The translations under genes and the position numbers were made by a program. The notes beneath the pieces were generated by a model that was not told the DNA's origin, did no database searches, and was given only the letters and a program-made list of their open reading frames with translations. This document shows, piece by piece, positions 43,847-53,081 of a DNA stretch of 64,000 nucleotides. Origin of the DNA: Flavobacterium panici. Its GTDB lineage: Bacteria; Bacteroidota; Bacteroidia; Flavobacteriales; Flavobacteriaceae. The stretch is taken from contig NZ_CAIJDE010000049.1 in assembly GCF_903819335.1 (NCBI RefSeq), positions 62,001 through 126,000 on the forward strand, given 5' to 3'. Position 1 is the stretch's first letter. Every line of letters begins with the position of its first letter.

Positions 43847-44134
43847 ATGGAACAGTTTCTATACCCCTCTCTTACGGCATTTTTTGCCGCTTTTATAACC
43901 TGGTTTTTCTCTATGCGAAAATCATTAGCAGAAGACCGCGCCGCCGAACTTGACAACGCAGTAAGCGCTGTAAAATATTACCGTGATCTTCTTGATGACA
44001 TTACCGCTCGCCTGACCGCCGCCACAGATACCATAAAAAAAATGGAAGTACAACACAAAGAACTTATGCTTATCAACCAGCAGCTGGTTGATGAGTTACA
44101 AAAATTTAAACAGCTTAACGGAAAAAATTCATGA
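43847..44134 (+). CDS. Holin-like membrane protein with coiled-coil tail
   Basis: A 95-aa protein with one N-terminal membrane helix (about 3-22, PSLTAFFAAFITWFFSMRK) and a long charged coiled coil (about 28-92). It overlaps the endolysin gene by 4 nt (ATGA) and is the first gene of a lysis-type cassette. Position and size fit a one-helix holin-like protein, but one-helix holins are hard to tell from other small phage membrane proteins, so the role is inferred from the neighbouring endolysin and spanin-like genes. Confidence 0.6.
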   Translation: MEQFLYPSLTAFFAAFITWFFSMRKSLAEDRAAELDNAVSAVKYYRDLLDDITARLTAATDTIKKMEVQHKELMLINQQLVDELQKFKQLNGKNS

Positions 44135-44589
44135 CACTAACCCAAAAAACCTTAGAAATAGCCACGGCACAAATTGGTGTCGAAGAAATTCCCAGAAACA
44201 GTAACTCCGGCCCCGAAGTTGAAATTTATTTAAGAAGCGTCGGCCTATCAAAAGGATATGCCTGGTGCATGGCTTTTGTTTACTGGTGCACGCAAAAAGC
44301 AGCGCTTCAGATTAATGCCAAAAACCCTTTAAAGAAAACTGCCGGAGTTCTGGATCAATATAATTCGAGACCACTTTTAGTAAAAAAAACACCTCAGCCC
44401 GGAGATGTTTTCATTATGGATTTTAATAACGGTGCAGGCCATACGGGTTTCGTTGAAAAAGTGACAGGAACCACTATTTACACCATTGAAGGAAATACCA
44501 ATGATGCCGGAGGCCGTGAAGGTTACAAAGTAGCCAGAAGAAAACGTGATATAAAAAGCGTAAAAGGCTTTTTACGTCTGCAAAACTAA
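44131..44589 (+). CDS. CHAP-domain endolysin (peptidoglycan amidase/endopeptidase)
   Basis: A 152-aa CHAP-fold cysteine hydrolase. Catalytic Cys46 is in YAWCMAFVYWC, His104 in GAGHTGFVE and a polar Asn122 in IEGNTND. It has no signal peptide and no separate wall-binding domain, so it would act after membrane permeabilisation by a holin. Proteins of this exact design (TIGR02594-like) are common in Bacteroidota prophages. It is coupled to the membrane gene upstream by ATGA and followed 21 nt later by the spanin-like gene. Function as peptidoglycan hydrolase is well supported. Confidence 0.88.
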   Translation: MTLTQKTLEIATAQIGVEEIPRNSNSGPEVEIYLRSVGLSKGYAWCMAFVYWCTQKAALQINAKNPLKKTAGVLDQYNSRPLLVKKTPQPGDVFIMDFNNGAGHTGFVEKVTGTTIYTIEGNTNDAGGREGYKVARRKRDIKSVKGFLRLQN

Positions 44590-44610
44590 ATTTATAAACC
44601 AACCTTAATT

Positions 44611-45108
44611 ATGACTAAAAAACTAAAATGCTTTGTTTTTTCTCTTTTGATTATTCTGATCGTGATTTCATGCCGAAGTCCGAAACCTGTTGAAAACGAA
44701 AATAAAGTTCAAACTATTACAATTACAGAAACGCTGCACGATACTGTTTTTAAAATTGCCAAAGACAGCAGTTCTTACAACGCATTACTTGACTGTATTA
44801 ACGGAAAAGTAGTTCTCAAAAATGTTATTCAGGCCGAACCAGGGCGTACATTAAAAAGCCCAAGGGTTCGACTTGATAACAATAAACTCAACGTTGACTG
44901 CGACTTAAAAGAACAGGAACTTTATGCATTCTGGAAATCGAAACAGGTAAAAGATGTTCAGGAAAAAACAATTACCATTACCAAGTTCGTCAATTACTTA
45001 ACTTTTTGGCAGAAAGTGCAGATTTGGATGGGCAGAATTCTTCTTATTGCTCTAATCTTTTTACTTCTAAGATTCGTCTACAAAATCTATAAGCCTTTGA
45101 TGGTTTAA
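44611..45108 (+). CDS. u-spanin-like lipoprotein with C-terminal membrane helix
   Basis: A 165-aa protein with a lipoprotein signal (SLLIILIVISCRS, lipidated Cys at 21), a periplasmic region and a C-terminal membrane helix (about 137-158). This topology, outer-membrane lipid at one end and inner-membrane helix at the other, is that of a unimolecular spanin, which fuses the two membranes in the last step of phage lysis. It directly follows the endolysin gene. No sequence family was recognised; the call rests on topology and position. Confidence 0.65.
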   Translation: MTKKLKCFVFSLLIILIVISCRSPKPVENENKVQTITITETLHDTVFKIAKDSSSYNALLDCINGKVVLKNVIQAEPGRTLKSPRVRLDNNKLNVDCDLKEQELYAFWKSKQVKDVQEKTITITKFVNYLTFWQKVQIWMGRILLIALIFLLLRFVYKIYKPLMV

Positions 45109-45136
45109 AATTAACTTTTAAATAATTCATTTAAAT

Positions 45137-47287
45137 ATGTCTTCACAGTCTCATTTTTTCGTGGAGTCGGGAGGCTTTACGCAAAGCCGCGAACAAGCTT
45201 TTGGTCCTCAATCGAGTACCGAGTTTAACCTGACCTCCAAATTTTCATTAGGTTCTCCCAAAAAGGCTTATGCAATCTGTAAAGGAGTTGTTTTAGTGCA
45301 GCCTCAAACAGGCAGTCCTGATAAAGTAAATCTTATTCTTCGCCCTTACAAACAGCCATTTCCGGGATTAAATATCAAATATTTCATTTACAGAGGATTG
45401 CAAAGAAGTGATTTTTTTACAGCTGGCGAAAACCCAAAAATTATTTCAAATACAGCTCAAACCTCTGACTTTATCAATAAGATTAATATTGATTTTGATG
45501 ATTTCTATGCAGGAAATACAGCTATTGAAAAACCTCTTTTCCTTGCCTCATATATTGGATATGACGAAGAAAAACCCTTAGCAACACCTCTATCTGATTT
45601 CTTTTTTAAAGAATCGAAATTCAAAACAATTGATAATGTTTTAAAAGAAGAAGATACTTTCGAACTTCCTTTAATTGATAGTGGCAAAACGTTAGGCTAT
45701 TTTTCAGGAGGAGTTAACGTAGAATGCGGAATTGATGTAGTCCTAAATTATGGCGATTACAAACATAATTTTGATAATGGCGAATTTAAGTTTGATTTAG
45801 AATATGCTCGTAAAGCTTTCGCTTCTATTTCAATTACAGAAGGTACTCAGTATCAACAAAAATTACTGCGCGAGCAAAGTATTCAATTTATTGATATTGC
45901 TGCTTTTTATGGTTTGTTTGTTCCGCAAGATTCTGTAGATGTTGTCAGCGCAGGAACTAAAACAACAAAAAAAGGTGTAGAAATTTTTAATAGTGTTATC
46001 AATAATTTTTTCACTAAAAACTATTGGTATATCTATATTCAGAGTGACCGTACCCGTAGTTATGATTTTTATGGAAACTATAAAATTGCCGATGGTCCAG
46101 AAAATCTTAAAACAGGTTTATTAGCGAATTCAGAAGGAATTGTTCCAATGACAGCCGTAACTTATGGAACTGATGGCTGGCCGATTTTAATTGATAAACA
46201 AGAACAGGCAAATACAGTTACGACAAATAACCTTTATCTACAATTTACAACAGACAACAATAACAATACTTCTTTTTACGGGCAAATTGCTAATGTTGCT
46301 AATGCACAAAAAGATAATTTCATTAATGCCGATGGTTTACGATTACCGCCAGATGAAGAAGGAAATTATGCAGATTTAACGTCAGCAATTCAGCTTACAA
46401 CTCCTGCTTATCAAGGGAAAAACATTGCTTCGCTTAATATTTTGCTCTATCAGGGAAAAGTTAATACTTATAAGGCTAGAGAAATACTAGATGAAAATGG
46501 AGATCCTATTGTTATAAACGGGCAAGCGAACTTTTTTGATGATGTGTTTAGTTTGCTTAAAGCAGAGCCTTTATTAAAATTAAACAGCGATAATAGTTAT
46601 TCCAGAATGACTTCTGAAAAATTAAATCTTATCAATGAGTTTTACGATAAAAAACAACAAGGTATTTCAATTGTACAAACTCTTACTGTGAACGATGTTA
46701 TTGAAACCGGAATTGAAGAACCATCTACAGTTGCGCGAGTTACTTATTTAACTGAAGCCGGAGATGTTATGAATAATGCCGTATCTGCAACCGGAAGTAC
46801 AACTCCAGATACAAAAACAACGGCTTCTGCAAGCGGTGCAGTTACAAAAAGTAAAACGTATCAATTGCCAGATCCTTATTACTATAATTTAAAATTGTTT
46901 ACAGACAGTACTCAAACTATTACAGGACTAGAATTAAAAACACTAGACGGCTCTACACCTAATAAAATTATTCTGGGATTAACTAAAGAGGAGAATGATG
47001 CTATTAAAGCATTAATTACGAATGACATAAAAAATCCTCGTTTGTTTTTTATTGATTTATTTGAAGATGGAAATGAGTTGATTTCTCCAGAGGATATAAA
47101 ATACCAAAAATATAAGGTTGCTATTGTAGCAGAAAACACAAATGGTGAAACAGAATTATCTGAACCAGAAAAGACTGTATTTGCTTATTCTCTTGATCGA
47201 AACTATCATTTTAGTAAAGGATATAGTGAATATGTAAAAGAGGACTTAAAAAAAGAATTAATGTTAGATTTAGATTTATCTGTATAA
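45137..47287 (+). CDS. Large protein of unknown function (716 aa), coupled to the toxin gene
   Basis: A 716-aa soluble protein with no signal peptide or membrane helix, starting MSSQSHFFVESGGFTQSREQ. It is rich in beta-strand-like and aromatic stretches (LILRPYKQPFPGLNIKYFIY, IYIQSDRTRSYDFYGNYKIA). A low-complexity Ala/Ser/Thr stretch (VSATGSTTPDTKTTASASGA, about 555-574) separates an N-terminal body from a C-terminal domain of about 130 residues that resembles fibronectin-type repeats. Its stop overlaps the next start (TAATG), so it is co-translated with the EndoU-domain protein and may be its partner, carrier or scaffold. No family was recognised. Confidence 0.75.
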   Translation: MSSQSHFFVESGGFTQSREQAFGPQSSTEFNLTSKFSLGSPKKAYAICKGVVLVQPQTGSPDKVNLILRPYKQPFPGLNIKYFIYRGLQRSDFFTAGENPKIISNTAQTSDFINKINIDFDDFYAGNTAIEKPLFLASYIGYDEEKPLATPLSDFFFKESKFKTIDNVLKEEDTFELPLIDSGKTLGYFSGGVNVECGIDVVLNYGDYKHNFDNGEFKFDLEYARKAFASISITEGTQYQQKLLREQSIQFIDIAAFYGLFVPQDSVDVVSAGTKTTKKGVEIFNSVINNFFTKNYWYIYIQSDRTRSYDFYGNYKIADGPENLKTGLLANSEGIVPMTAVTYGTDGWPILIDKQEQANTVTTNNLYLQFTTDNNNNTSFYGQIANVANAQKDNFINADGLRLPPDEEGNYADLTSAIQLTTPAYQGKNIASLNILLYQGKVNTYKAREILDENGDPIVINGQANFFDDVFSLLKAEPLLKLNSDNSYSRMTSEKLNLINEFYDKKQQGISIVQTLTVNDVIETGIEEPSTVARVTYLTEAGDVMNNAVSATGSTTPDTKTTASASGAVTKSKTYQLPDPYYYNLKLFTDSTQTITGLELKTLDGSTPNKIILGLTKEENDAIKALITNDIKNPRLFFIDLFEDGNELISPEDIKYQKYKVAIVAENTNGETELSEPEKTVFAYSLDRNYHFSKGYSEYVKEDLKKELMLDLDLSV

Positions 47288-50238
47288 TGGAACAAGCAGC
47301 AATATTAAAATCGGGAGAAGTTATTAAACTAACTGGTTTAATTAACCCAAAATATAGTATATATGGCTTTTTAAATTCGTTTGAAGCTGATGTTAATGGA
47401 GTTACAAAAAAATTCAGAGAAACGGTTAAGGAAAATTTCAGAGATGTGGATCTTGTTGGACAAATAGACAAAGATGTTATAGGGGGCTTTTATGAAGAAG
47501 ATTTTTTTCTAGAATACCTTATAGATAAAAATAAACTTTATCAACTAAAAGATCATAAATATACTTTTAAATCAGCATCTGCTAAAGATGTAATAATTGT
47601 TAAAAAAATAAAAGTAGAAACCCCATATACTGATTTCTGTAAAATTGAAACATATAAATGGCCATATCAACCTAATACACAAATTGTAGATTATGGAACT
47701 TGGCAAATTAAAATCCCAACTGGAGTTTTTCCAGATCCTATTGGAGGGGCAAATGTTCAATTGAATAATACCGCGATGCAATTTTACAATCATAAAATTG
47801 GATTATTTGTTACACCACTTACCGATGTAAATGATAAACAGGCAAAAGCGTTTTTGATCGCAAAGATTGCTATTCAAATCAACTCAATAGAAAATATATT
47901 TAATACAATCGAGTTAGGAACAAGTAGTGATTTTGGCCAATATATAAACAGTCAGAAATCTGAATGGAGTACTCAACCAATATTTGTAAGTCCAAGTGTT
48001 GAAGTTTTCGAAGATTATATGAGAAATTTAACTAGTTTCTATGAAGGTTTTTATGCAAATCAAATTTCAATCAGAAAGGCCCCCAAAAAAGAGCAATTTT
48101 ACTGGTTAGCAAGATGTCTTTCAGCAGAAGCTTTAGCAACTGTACCTATGAACGACAAAGTTGATTTATTAGAAAATATAAGTGATTATAGTCATCGATT
48201 AACTGAAAGTAATAATGGAGAGCAGTTAGCAATAAAGATTATCGAATCTTTCACTTTTTCTTCTGTACCTGCTGGAGATAGAAATGATTTACTAGATAGA
48301 CTTATGAAAATTCAAGTATATCAGGTTGCTAATGTTTATAATCAAACCAATACTGTCGATACACAGCAAACTCTTTTTGAAATATTATATTCAAAAATTG
48401 ATGACAATAGATCTGGTAGATATTATAACATTTTTAATACTGATGATAATAGAAAAAAATTCATCCTAACATTATATAAAATTTGGAAATCTTCTAAATA
48501 CAATCCAAAATATGCTGATCCATCATATACTTTAGGAGCAAACGCTTTTGGTCTATTCCCAGAATCATATTATATGAAATTAATTATTGACTCAGGAAGT
48601 TCAATAGAAAAAACAAAATATTATAACAGTAAGAATTCTCCAGCAGTATTACTTTATCAATCATTTGGAGAATTAAACGATGCTTTTCTCAGTTCAACAA
48701 ATATAGAATACGAAATTGAAGGCATAAAAGGGAGAAAAATTACTGTACTTGAAAAAGGAGAAACAACGATAACAACAAATTCCCCTAAGGATAACAATCA
48801 GCATAAAATGCCATATTCGTATGTATATGGAATATATGATTTATTTCAACCTATTTCAATTATTGGTTTTAAACCAGATTTAGATCTAATTGAATTTAGA
48901 AATCCTAAAAATGACATTAATATAGATGACCCTACATCTCGGATTCCTGTATTTTTCTTATATTATATGCAAGATTACAGCAATCTAAAAAAAATTGATT
49001 TTGCTACAATGACTGCTGTTGAAATCGCCTTAAATTTAACTGGGGTTGGAGAATTATCAAGTCTAAAATACTTGAATTATTTATCAAAAACTAGGGCTGT
49101 CTGGACTGGTGCAGCCACTGCATCAGAAACCGTATTATTTTGGGAAGCAGTTTCTGGAGTAAACGGTTTAATACAATTTACTGCGGGAAATGCACTTGCA
49201 ATTAGTTCATATATAGGAAATACGAATCCTGATCCTGATATACAAAAATTTACACAAAAACTAAATACTTTTCTTGGAATTTTGACAATTAGCTCACTGG
49301 TTTCAAATCCATTTATCAAAAAAAGACTATATGGTGCAGCTGCAGACGTTTTAACACAAGAAAGAAAATTAATTACATTAGGAAAACCTCATGGATTAGA
49401 TATTGATACTATGAATGCTATCAGAGGTATCTATGATATAGATTCTTTAATAGATTTAATGCATTTAAAGCTAAACAATCTTCCATCTTATGCACGTGAA
49501 ACAATCATAACTAAATTTAACAGTTTTTCCAAAGATGAACAATTTGCATTTTTTAACTATTTTTACAATGTTCAAGAAGAAGGGAAATGGATAAAAATGG
49601 ATTTCAAACATTCGCGAATTGTGAATGGTGAGATTCAACAGTATACTTGGGTTGATATTTGGCAAAATGAAATTCAATTTTTGAAATTTTATAGAGATTA
49701 TGATTTTTTAGATGCCTATCACAATATAACGAACAATAGAAATTTGATTAAACATGTTCATAAAGGTGATGTATCAGTTACTCCTATACCAGGCAGTTCT
49801 ACAAGTACTGAAATTACAGGTTTGCATAATCAACTTGAAATAATTAATGCTCCACCATATATTGAAGGAAAATGGAATTTTAAAGATCCATTGAACGTTA
49901 AAGAAAATTCTAGAGGATATGTAAAAGCAAAAATAGAAAGGCATATGGGAGATATAATTGATCCAGCAACAAATAAAAAGTGGGAGAACCCTTTTGAACC
50001 ACCTTCTAGAAAGTACATGAAAGCGAAAAAAAATGAAAGTGTTTTTTGGCCATCCTCTTACAGTACGCAAAGAATAAATGAAGAAATGGCATATGCATTT
50101 TCAAAAAAAATATCTAGACCTTCAAAACAAATAAATACACTTCGATTTGAATCAAAGGCAACAGATGGACAAAAAATTATAATAACAAAAGATAAGTACG
50201 GAAAATGGTCTATTTTTCCCGATCAATTTGATTTTTAA
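47287..50238 (+). CDS. Large protein with C-terminal EndoU-like RNase toxin domain
   Basis: A 983-aa protein. Residues 1-800 are a carrier region without signal peptide and with no family I recognise; a hydrophobic stretch occurs about 620-690. Residues 815-983 look like a bacterial EndoU toxin: first His in KHVHKGD (His823 or His825), second His847 in ITGLHN, lysines in GYVKAKIERH, and the conserved FWPSSYS (920-926) equivalent to the FPxSWS motif followed by a helix INEEMAYAF. EndoU domains cleave RNA and are common C-terminal warheads of polymorphic toxins. The gene is coupled to its upstream neighbour by TAATG, and a small gene follows 12 nt later, as expected for immunity. Toxin activity is inferred from motifs. 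Confidence 0.78.
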   Translation: MEQAAILKSGEVIKLTGLINPKYSIYGFLNSFEADVNGVTKKFRETVKENFRDVDLVGQIDKDVIGGFYEEDFFLEYLIDKNKLYQLKDHKYTFKSASAKDVIIVKKIKVETPYTDFCKIETYKWPYQPNTQIVDYGTWQIKIPTGVFPDPIGGANVQLNNTAMQFYNHKIGLFVTPLTDVNDKQAKAFLIAKIAIQINSIENIFNTIELGTSSDFGQYINSQKSEWSTQPIFVSPSVEVFEDYMRNLTSFYEGFYANQISIRKAPKKEQFYWLARCLSAEALATVPMNDKVDLLENISDYSHRLTESNNGEQLAIKIIESFTFSSVPAGDRNDLLDRLMKIQVYQVANVYNQTNTVDTQQTLFEILYSKIDDNRSGRYYNIFNTDDNRKKFILTLYKIWKSSKYNPKYADPSYTLGANAFGLFPESYYMKLIIDSGSSIEKTKYYNSKNSPAVLLYQSFGELNDAFLSSTNIEYEIEGIKGRKITVLEKGETTITTNSPKDNNQHKMPYSYVYGIYDLFQPISIIGFKPDLDLIEFRNPKNDINIDDPTSRIPVFFLYYMQDYSNLKKIDFATMTAVEIALNLTGVGELSSLKYLNYLSKTRAVWTGAATASETVLFWEAVSGVNGLIQFTAGNALAISSYIGNTNPDPDIQKFTQKLNTFLGILTISSLVSNPFIKKRLYGAAADVLTQERKLITLGKPHGLDIDTMNAIRGIYDIDSLIDLMHLKLNNLPSYARETIITKFNSFSKDEQFAFFNYFYNVQEEGKWIKMDFKHSRIVNGEIQQYTWVDIWQNEIQFLKFYRDYDFLDAYHNITNNRNLIKHVHKGDVSVTPIPGSSTSTEITGLHNQLEIINAPPYIEGKWNFKDPLNVKENSRGYVKAKIERHMGDIIDPATNKKWENPFEPPSRKYMKAKKNESVFWPSSYSTQRINEEMAYAFSKKISRPSKQINTLRFESKATDGQKIIITKDKYGKWSIFPDQFDF

Positions 50239-50249
50239 ATAACAATAAT

Positions 50250-50606
50250 ATGACACTAAATCAGATTTTAGACTTATATGATATAAGTTTTATCAAAATT
50301 AGAGATAATCAAAATTCATATACTAAACTTTTTTATGGAGGTGGAGAAATGGAAATGTTTTTTACTTATTTTCGAGACCCCGATAATATCGAAGAGGAGG
50401 TAATTCAATTAATTGATCATTATTTAAATGGAAATCCTTTTCCTATAGATAATGATCTAACAGTAGGAAATGGTGATTTTATTGAGGTATCTGCATTTTC
50501 TGTAACATTTACTAATAGAGAATCTTTTATCATTAGTCAAAGTATCCCACTAAATCATTTTCGAGCTATTACCCAAGCTTGGGTAAATTATCTAAGAAAT
50601 GGGTAA
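50250..50606 (+). CDS. Probable immunity protein for the EndoU-like toxin
   Basis: A 118-aa small acidic soluble protein starting MTLNQILDLYDISFIKIRDN, with alternating strands and helices and no membrane segment. It starts 12 nt after the toxin stop and is followed by a strong hairpin terminator, so toxin and this gene end one transcription unit. Size, acidity and position are typical of immunity proteins; the family was not recognised. It is smaller than all other genes of the late region, which supports a specific protective role rather than a structural one. Confidence 0.7.
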   Translation: MTLNQILDLYDISFIKIRDNQNSYTKLFYGGGEMEMFFTYFRDPDNIEEEVIQLIDHYLNGNPFPIDNDLTVGNGDFIEVSAFSVTFTNRESFIISQSIPLNHFRAITQAWVNYLRNG

Positions 50607-51037
50607 GTTTATCTAAACCAACACCCCCTCTGGCGCGAGCGTCCCACTCACAAAAAATTAAAAAGCTCAAAGACTTTTCAGTCTTTGAGCTCTCTTAAAA
50701 AACATCGTTCTCCTTTACAGAAAATGATAATCTAACAAAATCCAAAAAATCACATTTTAAAACCCAATCCGGAGCTTAAAAAATTAAGTTCCCTAACCTT
50801 TTATTGGCTTTTCTGAAAGCCAATAATTACTCAAACATTTTACAAACTCTGTAAAATAAAATTATTGTGACGCCACTAACACAATTTTTAAAACAATCCA
50901 TTTTGGCTGAAAACATACTAAAAGGAGGCAAATAATATCCTCTCTAAAAGTATTGATCAACCAGAATAAATTACGGTAACCCCCATAAGCCTTAATAAAC
51001 GCCTATAAATTTAAAAACCCGTAATAATTAATTAAAA
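50607..51037. other. Intergenic region between immunity and tail-fibre genes
   Basis: A 431-bp gap holding the terminator listed next and two further perfect hairpins: ATTGGCTTT/AAAGCCAAT (about 50803-50824) and TTTTACA/TGTAAAA (about 50838-50856). The latter recalls the ACAACTNTGTAAAG block in the direct repeats at 43631 and 52794. The block TTTGAGCTC followed by AAAAAACAT (from 50685) also recurs in the gap before the lysis cassette (from 43553). No coding frame was seen. Confidence 0.5.
50664..50691. terminator. Hairpin terminator after the toxin-immunity unit
   Basis: A perfect 12-bp stem AGCTCAAAGACT/AGTCTTTGAGCT with a 4-nt loop, flanked by A-rich sequence on the left and CTCTTAAAAAA on the right. 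The T-run is better on the minus strand, but its place 58 nt after the immunity stop points to termination of the plus-strand unit. Confidence 0.65.
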
Positions 51038-52618
51038 ATGAGTACAAATCACAACAGAATCAAAGTGGCAGATTTAGAAACAAATAAGTCCAACCAAATT
51101 TTAATAACCAACGAAAAAGGTGAACTGGAGTTTAATGATGTAAACAATCTTCAAACCGAAAAATATAATGCACTTGATTGTACAACTGAAGGAAAAGCCT
51201 TAGATGCCAGACAAGGAAAAGTATTAAAAGATATGATTGACAATGTCTCTCAGGATGAGTTTATTACCAAAACCTCAAAAAGCTTCTTCCATATGTTTTA
51301 TATAGGAGACATTGACATGGTTGACGTTGATGATAAATCATATTTGAAATTTGAGGAAGGAATGACAGGTTTAAAATCCTTAAATATTCAAGATTCAAAA
51401 AATTTATATCATGGCCGTGACTTTATTTTAAAAAATGGAAGCTTAACAAATGTTACTATTTTTCATAACTTAGGATCTGGCAATTTTAAATTTAATATAC
51501 CAGGAGCTAACAATCTAGTTTTAAAACCTGAAGAAAGCGCTCACTTTGTAATGCGTGCTATTAATAACACAAATAACGGAGGATTAATCGATTACATAGG
51601 TATCTCAGCAACAGTTGATGCGACTCCATCTGTAAAAGGAACTCTAAAATTAGCAGGAGATTTAGAAGGATCTGCCGATTTTCCTACTGTAAAAGGTTTG
51701 AGTGGAAAACTTACGGCTGTTATTGCTACAGATTCAGAAACGCAAATAACGCAAACTGTATCTGAAGACAATAAGATGGTTAGCCGCTCCAAATTACTCA
51801 ACTGGTGGACATGGATTAAGTCTCAGGCTCAAACTATTTCCGGACCTTGGAATTTTACTAATAAAGTTACATTGGCCGCTGGGAATACAACAACACCATC
51901 TCTTTTTATTCCTAATGGCACATTGACCTCAACATTACAAAATGGAGCTATTGAGCGTGACAGTTCTGGTAAATTATTCACAACTCGTAATAATGCACGT
52001 TATAGACTTCTTGAGGATGACGGAAGTATTATTTCACTTTTAGTTAATTTACCACCAAATGTAAATACATATACACCTTCAGCAATTACAAATACAACTA
52101 CAACGGTAATTGGAAACATTCCATTGGGTACTATACCGAGTATTTTTGTTGGTCGAATAGGCATGTATTATAGTACTTATTGGACTGAATCTGGTAGTGG
52201 AAATATATTGCCAACATCAATTAAGGTTGAGTATTATTTAAGAGTTACAAACGGTAGTTTTGATGGATACATATGGGGTACCGTACCACAAGGTGTGGAT
52301 TACCTTATTTATAGTAACGATTTTCTAAACACTACAACTCATCTTTCAACTTTCACAAAAAACGCAAGCGCAACAATTTTTTCAAAACGCAACGGTTCCG
52401 GTCAGAATGGTAATTATAATGGTATAGGTATTCAGGAATCTTTTAAAAACATCAGAACTCCAGACAACTCTAACAATCAAGACGTTATAAATTGTTCTTT
52501 TCAAATTGTCGAAAAAATTACGCACACATACGCAGATAGTACAAATTCAGCTGGAAAAAACGTAGCAGTAAATGTAAATGTGTCAACTGATGCCTTTTTT
52601 ATCGAAAAAATCAGATAA
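51038..52618 (+). CDS. Tail-fibre-like / receptor-binding protein
   Basis: A 526-aa protein starting MSTNHNRIKVADLETNKSNQ. The segment TTEGKALDARQGKVLKDMID (about 49-68) is a widespread tail-fibre and collar-fibre motif, and the Ser/Thr/Asn-rich body with short beta-strand repeats (VKGTLKLAGDLEGSADFPTV, then TNKVTLAAGNTTTPSLFIPN) is typical of trimeric phage fibres. The C-terminal 200 residues probably form the receptor-binding tip. It has no signal peptide. It has its own long upstream gap and stands between the toxin unit and the giant gene. If the element makes a particle, this protein would set target range. Confidence 0.7.
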   Translation: MSTNHNRIKVADLETNKSNQILITNEKGELEFNDVNNLQTEKYNALDCTTEGKALDARQGKVLKDMIDNVSQDEFITKTSKSFFHMFYIGDIDMVDVDDKSYLKFEEGMTGLKSLNIQDSKNLYHGRDFILKNGSLTNVTIFHNLGSGNFKFNIPGANNLVLKPEESAHFVMRAINNTNNGGLIDYIGISATVDATPSVKGTLKLAGDLEGSADFPTVKGLSGKLTAVIATDSETQITQTVSEDNKMVSRSKLLNWWTWIKSQAQTISGPWNFTNKVTLAAGNTTTPSLFIPNGTLTSTLQNGAIERDSSGKLFTTRNNARYRLLEDDGSIISLLVNLPPNVNTYTPSAITNTTTTVIGNIPLGTIPSIFVGRIGMYYSTYWTESGSGNILPTSIKVEYYLRVTNGSFDGYIWGTVPQGVDYLIYSNDFLNTTTHLSTFTKNASATIFSKRNGSGQNGNYNGIGIQESFKNIRTPDNSNNQDVINCSFQIVEKITHTYADSTNSAGKNVAVNVNVSTDAFFIEKIR

Positions 52619-53081
52619 GATTAAAGAATACAACACGTAAAAAAATACTTTAATTTACTTTCTGTCGATTCAGAATCTCATTTAAAATAATCAATAAGTG
52701 AGATGCTTGCATCTTAAATAAAAAGTCATAAAGAAGAAATTTATAAAATTTTGAGCGCATGTTTTTTATCTCATTATTCCTAATTCTCTCCACTCTCTTT
52801 ACAACTCTGTAAAGCCTCAGAACATCAATGTTCAACCACTAAGCAGCTGTTTTTTAAACCTCTTTTTTAGGCTGATCTTTACACTATCAAAAGGAAAATA
52901 CTGCAAAAAAAATCAATTTTTCAGCTGCTTTTTTCGAGGCATTATCTAAATCAAAAAATATAGTAAACCTGGTGTATCAAATAATCGATTCATTATTTGA
53001 ATGCTTCGTTTGGTTTATCAAAACAAGAATTTAATCATGCAAAAACACGAACGAAAATTAAAGTCAAAAACAAATTAGAAT
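52619..53081. other. Intergenic region upstream of the giant gene
   Basis: A 463-bp gap. It holds short hairpins (GATGC/GCATC near 52700), copy B of the direct repeat (52794-52904) and a 9-bp perfect hairpin at 52977-53000 (TCAAATAAT/ATTATTTGA). No credible gene was seen on either strand; a reverse frame across 52650-52835 has no family character. Confidence 0.5.
52794..52904 (+). repeat. Intergenic direct repeat, copy B (upstream of giant gene)
   Basis: About 111 bp that aligns with 43631-43741 in the same orientation, starting near TTTACAACTCTGTAAAGCC and ending at CAAAAGGAAAA. It suggests a shared regulatory element for two late transcription units, or a trace of an ancestral module duplication. 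Confidence 0.5.

Noticed and set aside
52650..52835. Reverse-strand 61-aa frame before the giant gene
   Set aside because: It overlaps repeat copy B and has no recognisable features.
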